The notes under the pieces: model-generated
Seen by the model: the letters and a program-made list of their open reading frames with translations, nothing else
What the model was told of the DNA's origin: nothing
Database searches by the model: none
Part shown: positions 1 to 7,352 of the stretch, piece by piece
Layout: each line of letters begins with the position of its first letter
How positions within the stretch are numbered: the stretch's first letter is position 1
Assembly (NCBI RefSeq): GCF_001280125.1
Contig: NZ_LGEG01000246.1
Coordinates: 1 to 43,335, forward strand
DNA: 43,335 bases
Source of the DNA: Streptomyces sp. NRRL F-6492
Lineage (GTDB): Bacteria; Actinomycetota; Actinomycetes; Streptomycetales; Streptomycetaceae
Reading direction: 5' to 3'
Made by a program: the position numbers and the translations under genes

Positions 1-64
1 GGGCCGGGACGGGCGCGTGCCCGCCGCCGGCGCCTCGGGCCCGCTCCCTCCCCGGCCCCGCCGC

Positions 65-1075
65 CTACGCCCCGCCACCCCCGAACTCGTACGCCTCCAC
101 CTCCGCCAGACACCTCTCCCGCCGCCCCTCGTCGTCCTCCAGGAACGACGCCAGGAAGGAGTTCCGGGCCAGCTCCCGGAGCTGGTCGTCCGTGAGGGCG
201 AGCGCGGTGCGGACGCCGTCGTAGTTGTCGCCCGCGTAGCCGCCGAAGTAGGCGGGGTCGTCGGAGTTGACGGTGACGAGGAGGCCCGCCGCCATCATGG
301 CGCGGAGCGGGTGGTCGGCGAGGGTGTCGATGACGCGGAGGCGGACGTTCGACAGGGGGCAGAGGGTGAGCGGGACCCGCTCGCGGGCGAGGCGGGCGAC
401 GAGGTCGGGGTCCTCCATGCAGCGCAGGCCGTGGTCGACGCGCTCGACGCCGAGGACGTCGAGGGCCTCGCGGACGTACGCCGCGGGCCCCTCCTCGCCC
501 GCGTGGGCGACGCGGCGCAGACCGAGCCGGGCGGCCTCCTCGTACACCTCGCGGAACTTGGCCGGCGGGTGGCCGACCTCCGCCGAGTCGAGGCCGACGC
601 CGGTGATCCGGTCCAGGTACGGCTTCGCGGCCTCCAGGGTGGCGAGGGCCGACTCGGCGGACTCGTCGCGCAGGAAGCACATGATGAGCCGGGTGGAGAT
701 CCCGTACCGCTCCTCGGCGCGGTCGAGGGAGGCGGTCAGGCCCTCGATCACGGTGCCGATCGGGACGCCGCGGGCGGTGTGCGCCTGCGGGTCGAAGAAG
801 ATCTCGGCGTGCCGGACGCCCTGGGCCGCGGCCCGCTCCAGATAGGCGTCGGCGAGCTCGGTGAAGTCCCCGGCGGTGCGCAGGACCGCCATCAGGCCGT
901 AGTACAGGTCCAGGAAGGACTGGAGGTCGCTGAAGCGGTACGCCTCGCGCAGGGCGTCGGTGTCCGCGTACGGCAGGGTGACGCCGTTGCGCGCGGCGAG
1001 CGCGAAGGCCAGCTCGGGTTCGAGGGTGCCTTCGATGTGGAGGTGCAGTTCTGCCTTGGGTACGGGCATGTTCAC
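65..1075 (-). CDS. Adenine deaminase-type amidohydrolase (adenosine deaminase superfamily)
   Basis: Predicted cytosolic metal-dependent deaminase of purine salvage, most likely converting adenine to hypoxanthine. The 336-residue TIM-barrel protein shows the superfamily metal and catalytic residues: HLH at 11-13, HAGE at 191-194, DHG at 214-216 and SDDP at 271-274. The surrounding segments [21 protein letters not shown] and [10 protein letters not shown] match the Pa0148/Aah1 adenine deaminase group as I remember it better than true adenosine deaminases; this subgroup call is inference. The GTG start overlaps the RNase Z stop by 4 bp (GTGA), so it is probably translationally coupled as last gene of a HIT-rnz-deaminase operon. 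An ATG two codons later is an alternative start. A general annotation pipeline would probably call it adenosine deaminase. Confidence 0.85.
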   Translation of the reverse strand: MNMPVPKAELHLHIEGTLEPELAFALAARNGVTLPYADTDALREAYRFSDLQSFLDLYYGLMAVLRTAGDFTELADAYLERAAAQGVRHAEIFFDPQAHTARGVPIGTVIEGLTASLDRAEERYGISTRLIMCFLRDESAESALATLEAAKPYLDRITGVGLDSAEVGHPPAKFREVYEEAARLGLRRVAHAGEEGPAAYVREALDVLGVERVDHGLRCMEDPDLVARLARERVPLTLCPLSNVRLRVIDTLADHPLRAMMAAGLLVTVNSDDPAYFGGYAGDNYDGVRTALALTDDQLRELARNSFLASFLEDDEGRRERCLAEVEAYEFGGGGA

Positions 1076-1977
1076 GTTCGTTTCGGTACGGGGACCCTCA
1101 TCAGGTCCTGGGCAATGCTCAGCTCGCCGTCGAACCCGGCCGCCCGCGCCTGCCGTTCGAACTCGGCGGGGTCGTGGTAGCGCTGCGAGAAGTGGGTGAG
1201 GACGAGGTGCCGCACGCCCGCGTCGCGGGCGACCGCGGCGGCCTGTCCGGCCGTGAGGTGGCCGTGGTCGGTGGCGAGGCGGACGTCCTCGTCGAGGAAG
1301 GTGGACTCGATGACGAGCATGTCGGCGCCTTCGGCGAGGGCGTGCACGCCGTCGCAGAGCCGGGTGTCCATGACGAAGGCGAAGCGCTGGCCGCGCCGGA
1401 CCTCGCTGACCTGGTCGAGGGTGACGCCGTCCAGGACGCCGTCGCGCTGGATGCGGCCCACGTCGGGGCCCTCGATGCCGTGCGCGGCGAGCCGCTCGGG
1501 CAGGATGCGGCGCCCGTCGGGCTCGACGAGCCGGTAGCCGTACGACTCGACGGGGTGCGAGAGCCGGCGCGCTTCCAGGGTGTAGGCGTCGGTGACGGCG
1601 AACGGCCCGTCGGCGGAGACGGGCACCTCGACCAGCTCCACGGTCTCGCGGTAGGCCGTGGCGTACCGCAGCCGCTCGAAGAAGTGCCGCCCGCTCGCCG
1701 GGTAGTGGGCGGTGACCGGGTGCGGGACCTGGTCGAGGTTGATCCGCTGGATCACCCCGGCCAGGCCGAGCGAGTGGTCGCCGTGGAAGTGCGTGACGCA
1801 GATCCGGTCGAGGTCGTGCGCCGCGACCCCGGCCCGCAGCATCTGGCGCTGGGTGCCCTCGCCGGGGTCGAACATGATGCCCCGGCCGTCCCAGCGCAGC
1901 AGGTAGCCGTTGTGGTTGCGGTGCCGGGTCGGGACCTGGCTCGCGGTCCCGAGGACGACCAGTTCGCGTACGGACAC
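1072..1977 (-). CDS. rnz: Ribonuclease Z (tRNA 3' endonuclease)
   Basis: Zinc endonuclease that removes 3' trailers from tRNA precursors. The 301-residue metallo-beta-lactamase fold has the HFHGDH motif at residues 63-68, the N-terminal GT(A)SQVPT segment typical of short-form RNase Z, and downstream metal ligands in VMDTR and LTHFSQRY. Length is normal for the short form. The GTG start lies 3 bp after the HIT-protein stop and the end overlaps the next gene by 4 bp, so three genes form one tight operon. It is directly relevant here because the tRNA-Ala genes in this window do not encode CCA and so need RNase Z processing. Confidence 0.93.
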   Translation of the reverse strand: MSVRELVVLGTASQVPTRHRNHNGYLLRWDGRGIMFDPGEGTQRQMLRAGVAAHDLDRICVTHFHGDHSLGLAGVIQRINLDQVPHPVTAHYPASGRHFFERLRYATAYRETVELVEVPVSADGPFAVTDAYTLEARRLSHPVESYGYRLVEPDGRRILPERLAAHGIEGPDVGRIQRDGVLDGVTLDQVSEVRRGQRFAFVMDTRLCDGVHALAEGADMLVIESTFLDEDVRLATDHGHLTAGQAAAVARDAGVRHLVLTHFSQRYHDPAEFERQARAAGFDGELSIAQDLMRVPVPKRT

Positions 1978-1980
1978 GGC

Positions 1981-2340
1981 TTATCCGGGGGGCCAGGTGA
2001 GGCCGCGGCCGCCCAGGACGTGCGCGTGGGTGTGGAAGACGGTCTGGCCCGCGCCCTCGCCGGTGTTGAGGACGATCCGGTAGCCGGTGCCGTCGGTCTT
2101 CTCCTGGGCGGCGACCTCGCCGGCCTCGCGCAGCAGGTCGGCGGCGACGTCCGGCGCGCCTGCCGCGAGGGAGGCGGCGTCCGGGTAGTGCACGCGCGGG
2201 ATCACCAGGACGTGGGTCGGCGCCTGCGGGTTGATGTCGCGGAACGCGACGGTCGTCTCCGTCTCGCGCACGATCGTCGCGGGCACCTCCCCCGAAACGA
2301 TCTTGCAGAACAGGCAGTCGCTCTGCGGCTCTCCGGCCAT
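1981..2340 (-). CDS. HIT family nucleotide hydrolase (HINT-like)
   Basis: Small 119-residue histidine-triad protein, probably hydrolysing nucleoside phosphoramidates or related AMP conjugates. The triad HTHAHV is at residues 103-108, with the central histidine (105) as the expected nucleophile, and an N-terminal CLFC pair (9 and 12) could bind zinc as in many HINT proteins. The ATG start has a strong upstream GAGGAGG ribosome site. A candidate -10 box TAGCAT lies at 2380-2385 on the minus strand, giving a leader of about 38 nt. First gene of the operon with rnz and the deaminase. Substrate cannot be read from the sequence. Confidence 0.9.
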   Translation of the reverse strand: MAGEPQSDCLFCKIVSGEVPATIVRETETTVAFRDINPQAPTHVLVIPRVHYPDAASLAAGAPDVAADLLREAGEVAAQEKTDGTGYRIVLNTGEGAGQTVFHTHAHVLGGRGLTWPPG

Positions 2341-2405
2341 GGTCCGGGCCTCCTCGCCTCCGTCGGTCAGTACACGCGCATGCTATCCGCCGCCGCCGAC
2401 AAGAT

Positions 2406-2461
2406 CGGATCCCGTTTTGCGGATCCCGTTTTGCGGATCCCGTTTTGCGGATCCCGTTTTC
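2406..2461. repeat. Tandem array of four 14-bp units
   Basis: Unit CGGATCCCGTTTTG at 2406-2419, 2420-2433, 2434-2447 and 2448-2461; the last copy differs only in its final base. Each unit carries a GGATCC palindrome and a T4 run. It lies between the HIT gene and the end of the TPR gene. No spacers, so not CRISPR. Confidence 0.97.
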
Positions 2462-2475
2462 CGGAGGGGCCGGGG

Positions 2476-2521
2476 CAGTCCTTGGGCGCGCGCCGGGTCA
2501 GTCCTTGGGCGCGCGCCGGTT
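2476..2521. repeat. Two 23-bp units spanning the TPR gene stop
   Basis: The first 21 bases are identical in the copies at 2476-2498 and 2499-2521. The right copy encodes the last residues of the TPR protein (RRAPKD) and the left copy lies just past its stop codon at 2498-2500. The end of the gene has therefore been duplicated in tandem. Confidence 0.95.
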
Positions 2522-3613
2522 CAGGAACGAGCGGCTCACCCAGTACGTGATGATCACGCCCCAGAACAGCACTCCCCCGAGCACGCCGGGCACGCCCGTG
2601 TCGAAGGACCAGAGGGCCATGTTCAGGACCGAGTGGAGCCCGAGCAGTCCCACGGCCGTCGCCATGGCGATCACCGGCCGGCAGCCGCGGGCCACGAGCA
2701 GCAGCGGGCGGCGCAGCCGGGGCGGCAGCCTCCGGCTCATCCACAGCGCCCAGCCGCCCCAGGCGCCGACGAAGACGGCCGCGCCGATCAGGAACGGGAC
2801 GACCGCCCCGGCCCCGGTCGCGTCGCCGCGGACGGGGGCGGTGCCGGCCCCGGAGGCGATGAAGCCGAGCAGGGCGACCCAGCGGGCCCCGGCGGCGGTG
2901 TTCCAGGCCATGGCCTCCAGGTTGTAGCGGGCCTTGCGGTCCTGGAGGTCGAGCGCGGCGGAGGCGACGAACCCCTCGGCGGCCTGCGTCCACGCCCCGC
3001 GCCGGAACCAGCGGCGCCGCAGCCGGAGCAGCGAGAGGTTGTTGTGGGCCTCGCTGCTCTGCGGGTTGAGCCGCAGCGCCGTCTCGTACGCGCGCCGGGC
3101 GGTGGCGTGGTCGCGCCGGCGCTGGGCGGTGAGGCCGACCAGGAAGTGGGCCGCGTCCTCCTCGGGCGCGAGGTTCACGGCGGTCCGCGCGGCCTCGTAC
3201 GCCTCGACGGTACGCGCGGGCGTGCGGGCGCGTTCGCCGTGCTCCGCGAGGGCGGTGCCGAGGGCGTAGTGGGCGCCCCAGTAGTGCGGGGCGAGCGCGA
3301 CGGCGTGCCGGGCGGTGGACTCGGCCTCCTGGAACCGCTTCTGCGAGAGGAGGATCTGGACGCGCATCAGCCAGGCCCCGAGCAGCTCGGGCTCGGCCCG
3401 CAGCGCCTGGTCCACGGCGGCCAGGGCGGCGGGGTGGTGGCCGCCCCGGTGGTGGCAGCGGGCGAGCAGGACGAGGGCCTCGGCGTCCTCGGGATCGGTC
3501 GCCAGGTGCTGGGCGACGAGCGCCCCGGCCCGCTCGTACCGTCCGGCCTCGTACAGCGCCTCGGCGCGCCGCAGCGCGGTGCCGTGGGCTCCCCGGGCCT
3601 CCGCCTCGCTCAC
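2498..3613 (-). CDS. Membrane-anchored TPR protein, partner of the AAA+ ATPase
   Basis: 371-residue protein of unknown function. Residues about 12-230 form tetratricopeptide-like helical repeats (for example around 46-72, 80-107, 113-149 and 156-183), a protein-docking scaffold. The C-terminal part has about four membrane helices (roughly 243-258, 271-292, 313-335, 341-360), so the TPR domain should face the cytosol. The GTG start at 3613 overlaps the stop of the upstream ATPase gene in a GTGA tetranucleotide. The reading frame stays open upstream, but that part lies antisense to other frames and reads as low-complexity Arg/Pro. Coupling to the ATPase suggests a two-protein system. Confidence 0.88.
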   Translation of the reverse strand: MSEAEARGAHGTALRRAEALYEAGRYERAGALVAQHLATDPEDAEALVLLARCHHRGGHHPAALAAVDQALRAEPELLGAWLMRVQILLSQKRFQEAESTARHAVALAPHYWGAHYALGTALAEHGERARTPARTVEAYEAARTAVNLAPEEDAAHFLVGLTAQRRRDHATARRAYETALRLNPQSSEAHNNLSLLRLRRRWFRRGAWTQAAEGFVASAALDLQDRKARYNLEAMAWNTAAGARWVALLGFIASGAGTAPVRGDATGAGAVVPFLIGAAVFVGAWGGWALWMSRRLPPRLRRPLLLVARGCRPVIAMATAVGLLGLHSVLNMALWSFDTGVPGVLGGVLFWGVIITYWVSRSFLNRRAPKD

Positions 3614-4917
3614 AGCTTGCGCTTCCGCTTGAGGTGGGCGAGCAGGTCGTCGTAGAGGCCGCCCTCGTTGGCGAACATGGCGACGTTCCGGGCGGCGGCG
3701 AACCACGGTTCCGTGGACGGCTTGATCTGCTTGGCCGCGCCGAGCAGGTCCTTGGTGGTGATCAGGCGTACGGAGCCGCTGCGGGCGGAGTCGAGGAGCG
3801 CGGCCTCGGCGGCCGTCTCGCAGACGTGGGCGAGGTCGGCGCCGGAGAAGTCCTCGGTGGCCTTGACGAGCTTGCCGAGGTCGACGGCCTCGATGGGGCG
3901 CTCGCGCAGGTGGTAGCGGAGGATCGCCTCGCGGGCGGCGGCGTCGGGCGGCAGCACGAGCAGGGTGCGGTCGAGGCGGCCGGGGCGGCGCAGCGCGATG
4001 TCGACGTCCCAGGGGACGTTGGTGGCGGCGAGCACGAAGACGCCCTCGTTGCCGGCGCCGCTCGCGATGCCGTCGAGTTCGGTGAGGAGCTGGTTGACGA
4101 CGTTGCGCAGGCCGCTGTGGTGGGTGCGGGAGCGCTTGGCGCCGAGGGCGTCCAGCTCGTCGAGGAAGACGACGCAGGGGGCCTGGCGGCGGGCGGTCTC
4201 GAAGATGTCGTGGATGTTCTTCTCGGAGGCGCCGATCCACATGTCGAGGACGTCGGAGAGCGAGACGGTGAGGAAGCTCGCGCCCAGCTCGCCCGCGACG
4301 GCGCGGGCGATGAAGGTCTTGCCGCAGCCGGGCGGGCCGTAGAGCAGCAGGCCGCCGCGCAGCGACTTGCCGTACAGCCTGCGCAGTTCGGGGTTGCGCA
4401 TGGGGGCGAGGAAGGCGGCCTCCAGGCGGTCCTTGACCTCCTCCATGCCGCCGACGTCGGCGAGGCGCACGGAGCCGGGGGCGTCGACGTCCCAGGCGGC
4501 CGCGTCCCCGGCGGTCCCGTCGCCGTCGGCGGCCTGCGGGTCCTCCAGGAAGCGGGGTCCGACGAGGTCCTGGACCTGCTGCTCGGCGGCGTTCCAGTCG
4601 AAGGAGGGGGCGGGGGCGGGGGCGTTCGGCGCGGGCTCGTCCGGAGCCGGTTCCGGAGCCGGGGCCGGGGCCGGGGCCGGGGTCTCCGCGACGGTCGGTG
4701 CGGGCGCCGCGGGCAGCCCCATCGCGCGGACCATCAGGGCGCGGGCGTCCGTGTCCCCGGGCTCGTGCTGGAGGGCGACGGCCGCCTCCGCGACGGCCTC
4801 GTCGTTCCGCCCCTCCGCGAGGAGGAGGTCGGCGAAGTGGAGACGCAGGGGCACGTCGCCGGGGGCGGCGGCCACGGCGGCGCGGAGACTGCGGATCAGG
4901 GGGGACTCGTCGGCCAT
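3610..4917 (-). CDS. AAA+ ATPase with N-terminal TPR-like segment
   Basis: 435-residue ATPase of unknown role. An N-terminal helical hairpin with TPR character (residues about 5-66) is followed by a Pro/Ala linker (70-105) and one classic AAA+ module: Walker A GPPGCGKT 194-201, Walker B VVFLDE 249-254, sensor-1 Asn about 300, and arginine-finger region RRPGRLDR 310-317. The core resembles the FtsH/Cdc48/proteasomal ATPase group, but there is no protease domain and only one ATPase module. The tail ends in a basic KRKRKL. The ATG start has TAGGGT 6 nt upstream, so the mRNA is probably leaderless. Stop and start overlap (GTGA) couples it to the membrane TPR protein. Confidence 0.9.
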   Translation of the reverse strand: MADESPLIRSLRAAVAAAPGDVPLRLHFADLLLAEGRNDEAVAEAAVALQHEPGDTDARALMVRAMGLPAAPAPTVAETPAPAPAPAPEPAPDEPAPNAPAPAPSFDWNAAEQQVQDLVGPRFLEDPQAADGDGTAGDAAAWDVDAPGSVRLADVGGMEEVKDRLEAAFLAPMRNPELRRLYGKSLRGGLLLYGPPGCGKTFIARAVAGELGASFLTVSLSDVLDMWIGASEKNIHDIFETARRQAPCVVFLDELDALGAKRSRTHHSGLRNVVNQLLTELDGIASGAGNEGVFVLAATNVPWDVDIALRRPGRLDRTLLVLPPDAAAREAILRYHLRERPIEAVDLGKLVKATEDFSGADLAHVCETAAEAALLDSARSGSVRLITTKDLLGAAKQIKPSTEPWFAAARNVAMFANEGGLYDDLLAHLKRKRKL

Positions 4918-4923
4918 GCGGCC

Positions 4924-4929
4924 ACCCTA
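4924..4929 (-). promoter_or_regulatory. -10 box of the AAA+ ATPase gene
   Basis: TAGGGT ends 6 nt before the ATG at 4917, the geometry of a leaderless transcript. It supports that start codon. No convincing -35. Confidence 0.6.
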
Positions 4930-4977
4930 AGGAGCCCCCGGGGGCGGCCGTCCACCGGGTTGGCCCCCGTCCCTTCG

Positions 4978-4983
4978 TACACT
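4978..4983 (+). promoter_or_regulatory. -10 box of the 4991 gene
   Basis: TACACT ends 7 nt before the ATG at 4991, which suggests a leaderless transcript. It is divergent from the ATPase promoter about 50 bp away. Confidence 0.6.
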
Positions 4984-4990
4984 GCGCCGC

Positions 4991-5365
4991 ATGAGACGGG
5001 ACGGGGCCCTGCGCGGGCTGACGGTGGACGACGGGACGGTCTGGCTCTGGAACGTCCGGCACCGGCACCCCGACTGCCGGACCGTGCTCGCCCTGCGCCG
5101 CGCCGAGCGCCCGCACGCCCTGCTCCGGCTGGTCTTCCGGGAGGCGCCGGGCCGTGCGGTGGCCGGTTTCACCATGGGCCGGCACGAGGTGCTCGCCGTC
5201 GGGGGCGGTTGGCTCAACCTCGACGAGCCCGGGGTCGTGCGCCGGTTCCTCGACGCGGCGTTGGCCCGCGGCCTCGTCCCCACCGCGAACGGGACGCGCG
5301 AGGAGGACGGCTGGCCGCTCTTCGACGAGCTGACGGCCGACCCGCCCCGGCCTTCGGGGCCCTAG
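4991..5365 (+). CDS. Conserved hypothetical protein
   Basis: 124-residue soluble protein with no domain I recognise. The N-terminal half is rich in Trp, Arg and His (VWLWNVRHRHPDC), followed by a beta-rich core (HALLRLVF, GFTMGRHEVLAVGGG) and a helix ending in a Pro-rich tail. No signal peptide or membrane segment. The start is fixed by a leaderless-type -10 box 7 nt upstream. It is divergent from the AAA+/TPR pair, so it could be functionally linked, but nothing in the sequence proves that. Its TAG stop lies in the first unit of a tandem repeat shared with the convergent rsmE gene. Confidence 0.7.
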   Translation: MRRDGALRGLTVDDGTVWLWNVRHRHPDCRTVLALRRAERPHALLRLVFREAPGRAVAGFTMGRHEVLAVGGGWLNLDEPGVVRRFLDAALARGLVPTANGTREEDGWPLFDELTADPPRPSGP

Positions 5366-5448
5366 CTCCGGCGGGCCCTGGCTCCGTCGGGGCCCCGGCT
5401 CCGTCGGAGCCCCGGATCCGTCGGGGCCCTAGCTCCAGCGGCCCGTCC
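5365..5448. repeat. Degenerate 16-17 bp tandem repeat between two convergent stops
   Basis: Units start GCTCCGGCGGG (5365), GCTCCGTCGGGG (5381), GCTCCGTCGGAG (5398), GATCCGTCGGGG (5415) and GCTCCAGCGG (5432). Both flanking stop codons sit in CCCTAGCTCC copies (5360-5369 and 5427-5436). The array spans the whole intergenic space. Confidence 0.9.
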
Positions 5449-6172
5449 GCCCCAGGACCAGGGCCGTCGCCGCCGTGCCCGCCGTGGAGGTGCGCAGCAC
5501 GCTGCGGCCCAGCCGGTACGGCTTCGCCCCGGCCGCCTCGAAGGCGGCGAGCTCCTCCGGGGAGACCCCGCCCTCGGGCCCGACGACGAGGACGACCGAC
5601 CCCTTCGCGGGGAGGTCGGCGGTGGCGAGCGCGCCGCTGGGGTGGTCGCGGTCCTCGTGCAGGACGGCCGCGAAGCCGGCCCCCGCGAGGAGGGCGGCGA
5701 CCTGCTTGGTCGTCATCGGGTCCGCGACCTCGGGGAAGCGGGTGCGGCGCGACTGCTTGCCGGCCTCGCGCGCGGTGGACCGCCACTTGGCGAGCGCCTT
5801 GAGGCCCCGGTCGCCCTTCCACTGGGTGATGCAGCGGGAGGCGGCCCACGGCACGATCGCGTCCACGCCGGTCTCCGTCATGGTCTCGACGGCCAGCTCG
5901 CCCCGGTCGCCCTTGGGGAGCGCCTGGACGACGGTGATCCGGGGCTCTTCCCCGGGGTCCTCGTGGACCTCGGCGACCCGCACGGTCAGCCGGTCCTTGC
6001 CCTCGGCGGCCAGCACCTCGCAGGCGGCCCAGCGGCCCCGGCCGTCGACCAGGACGAGCTCCTCGCCCTCCCTCAGCCGCTTCACGGAGACGGCGTGGCG
6101 GCCCTCGGGGCCGTCCAGGAGGAAGGTCCCGGCGCCGGGGACGGCGTCGACGACGAAGACGGGTGCGGTCAC
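5429..6172 (-). CDS. rsmE: 16S rRNA m3U1498 methyltransferase RsmE
   Basis: SAM-dependent methyltransferase that methylates N3 of U1498 in 16S rRNA. The 247-residue protein has the N-terminal PUA-like domain (about 1-75) and a C-terminal SPOUT knot: VVLVVGPEGGVSPEEL at 193-208 and LGRSVLRTSTAGTAA at 221-235, the RsmE signature. Its GTG start at 6172 overlaps the stop of the upstream nitronate monooxygenase gene by 4 bp (GTGA), which decides the start although the frame stays open further upstream. Function assignment is secure from motifs; the coupling to an FMN oxidase has no obvious biochemical logic. Confidence 0.94.
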   Translation of the reverse strand: MTAPVFVVDAVPGAGTFLLDGPEGRHAVSVKRLREGEELVLVDGRGRWAACEVLAAEGKDRLTVRVAEVHEDPGEEPRITVVQALPKGDRGELAVETMTETGVDAIVPWAASRCITQWKGDRGLKALAKWRSTAREAGKQSRRTRFPEVADPMTTKQVAALLAGAGFAAVLHEDRDHPSGALATADLPAKGSVVLVVGPEGGVSPEELAAFEAAGAKPYRLGRSVLRTSTAGTAATALVLGRTGRWS

Positions 6173-7263
6173 GAAGTGCTCCTGTGGGCCAGTTCCGAGA
6201 GGGCGGTGTCGAGTTCGGCGGCGAGGACCTCGACCAGCTGCCCGGCGGGGAGCGCGCGGGCGAGGCGGTGGCCCTGGCCGGCCCAGAGGGCCATGCCCTG
6301 GGCGTCGCCGGCGGTGGCGGCGGCCTTGCGCAGCGGGGCGGTGAGGTGGTGGACCTCGGGATAGGCGGCGGGGGCGTACGGGCCGTGCTCGCGCATGAAG
6401 CGGTTGACGAGGCCGCGCGCCGGGCGCCCCGAGAAGGCCCGGGTGAGGGCGGTGCGGGTGAACAGCGGGTCGGTCAGGGCCCGCTTGTGCAGCGGGTGGG
6501 CGCCCGACTCGGGGCAGCCGAGGAAGGCGGTGCCGAGCTGGGCGGCGTCGGCCCCGGCGGCGAGGACGGCGGCGATCTGGGCGCCGCGCATGATCCCGCC
6601 GGCGGCGACGATCGGGAGGCCGGTGCTCTCGCGGACCTGGGTGACGAGGGTGAGCAGGCCGGTGCCGGGCGCGCCGGGGCCGGGGCCGTCTGCGTCTGGG
6701 TCGTCGCGGTACGTCCCCTGGTGCCCGCCGGCCTCGACGCCCTGGACGCAGACGGCCCCGGCCCCGGCGCGCTCGGCGGCGAGGGCCTCCTCGGCGGAGG
6801 TGACGGTGACGATCGTGTACGTCCCGGCGCGGGCGAAGGAGGCGAGGGCGTCGGGCGCGGGGCAGCCGAAGGTGAAGGAGACGACGGGGACCGGGTCCTC
6901 CAGGAGGATGGCCAGCTTGGCGTCGTAGGCGTCGTCGCGGGAGTCGTCGGTCTCGCCGAGCGGGGTGTCGTACCAGCCGGCCTCTCCGGCGAGCTGGTGC
7001 CGGTAGACCTCGACGGCGGCCGGGTCGGCGGGCCGTCCGGTCTGCGGCATGAAGAGGTTGACGCCGAAGGGGCGTGCGGTGAGCCGGCGTACCTGCTTGA
7101 TCTCCTGGTACAGGCCTCCGGCCGTCTTGTAGCCGCCGGCCAGGAAGCCGAGCGCCCCGGCCTCGCAGACGGCTCCGGCCAGCTCGGGACAGGAGGCGCC
7201 ACCCGCCATGGGGGCCTGCACGATCGGGATCCGGGAGAGATCGTTCAGTGCGGTGGTGGACAT
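6169..7263 (-). CDS. Nitronate monooxygenase family FMN enzyme
   Basis: 364-residue FMN-dependent TIM-barrel enzyme of the nitronate monooxygenase (old name 2-nitropropane dioxygenase) family, likely oxidising propionate-3-nitronate or other nitronates. It has IVQAPMAGGAS near the N-terminus, the GVEAGGHQG loop around 175-183 carrying the conserved His, and the phosphate-binding IVAAGGI and LGTAFL segments. Soluble. First gene of a pair with rsmE. A weak leaderless-type hexamer (CACGAT) lies 6 nt before the ATG. Related FMN enzymes such as FabK share this fold, so the substrate is not certain. Confidence 0.85.
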   Translation of the reverse strand: MSTTALNDLSRIPIVQAPMAGGASCPELAGAVCEAGALGFLAGGYKTAGGLYQEIKQVRRLTARPFGVNLFMPQTGRPADPAAVEVYRHQLAGEAGWYDTPLGETDDSRDDAYDAKLAILLEDPVPVVSFTFGCPAPDALASFARAGTYTIVTVTSAEEALAAERAGAGAVCVQGVEAGGHQGTYRDDPDADGPGPGAPGTGLLTLVTQVRESTGLPIVAAGGIMRGAQIAAVLAAGADAAQLGTAFLGCPESGAHPLHKRALTDPLFTRTALTRAFSGRPARGLVNRFMREHGPYAPAAYPEVHHLTAPLRKAAATAGDAQGMALWAGQGHRLARALPAGQLVEVLAAELDTALSELAHRSTS

Positions 7264-7300
7264 ATGGGCATCGTGTCATGCCGCGGAGAGGGGTATGGAA

Positions 7301-7332
7301 AGGGGCGGTATCCATGTATGGATACCGCCCCT
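7301..7332 (-). terminator. Terminator of the hrcA-dnaJ operon
   Basis: Perfect 15-bp inverted repeat with a 2-nt centre: AGGGGCGGTATCCAT at 7301-7315 and its complement at 7318-7332. On the minus strand it is followed by TTTCC. It lies 20 bp past the dnaJ stop. Confidence 0.9.
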
Positions 7333-7352
7333 CCCTCTGCGTACAGGCCGGG

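Noticed and set aside
1..64. Left-edge sequence downstream of the deaminase gene
   Set aside because: GC-rich with small local palindromes, but too short to assign a terminator or gene.
2406..2521. Possible CRISPR array
   Set aside because: The units are directly abutting, 14 and 23 bp long, with no spacers and no cas genes.
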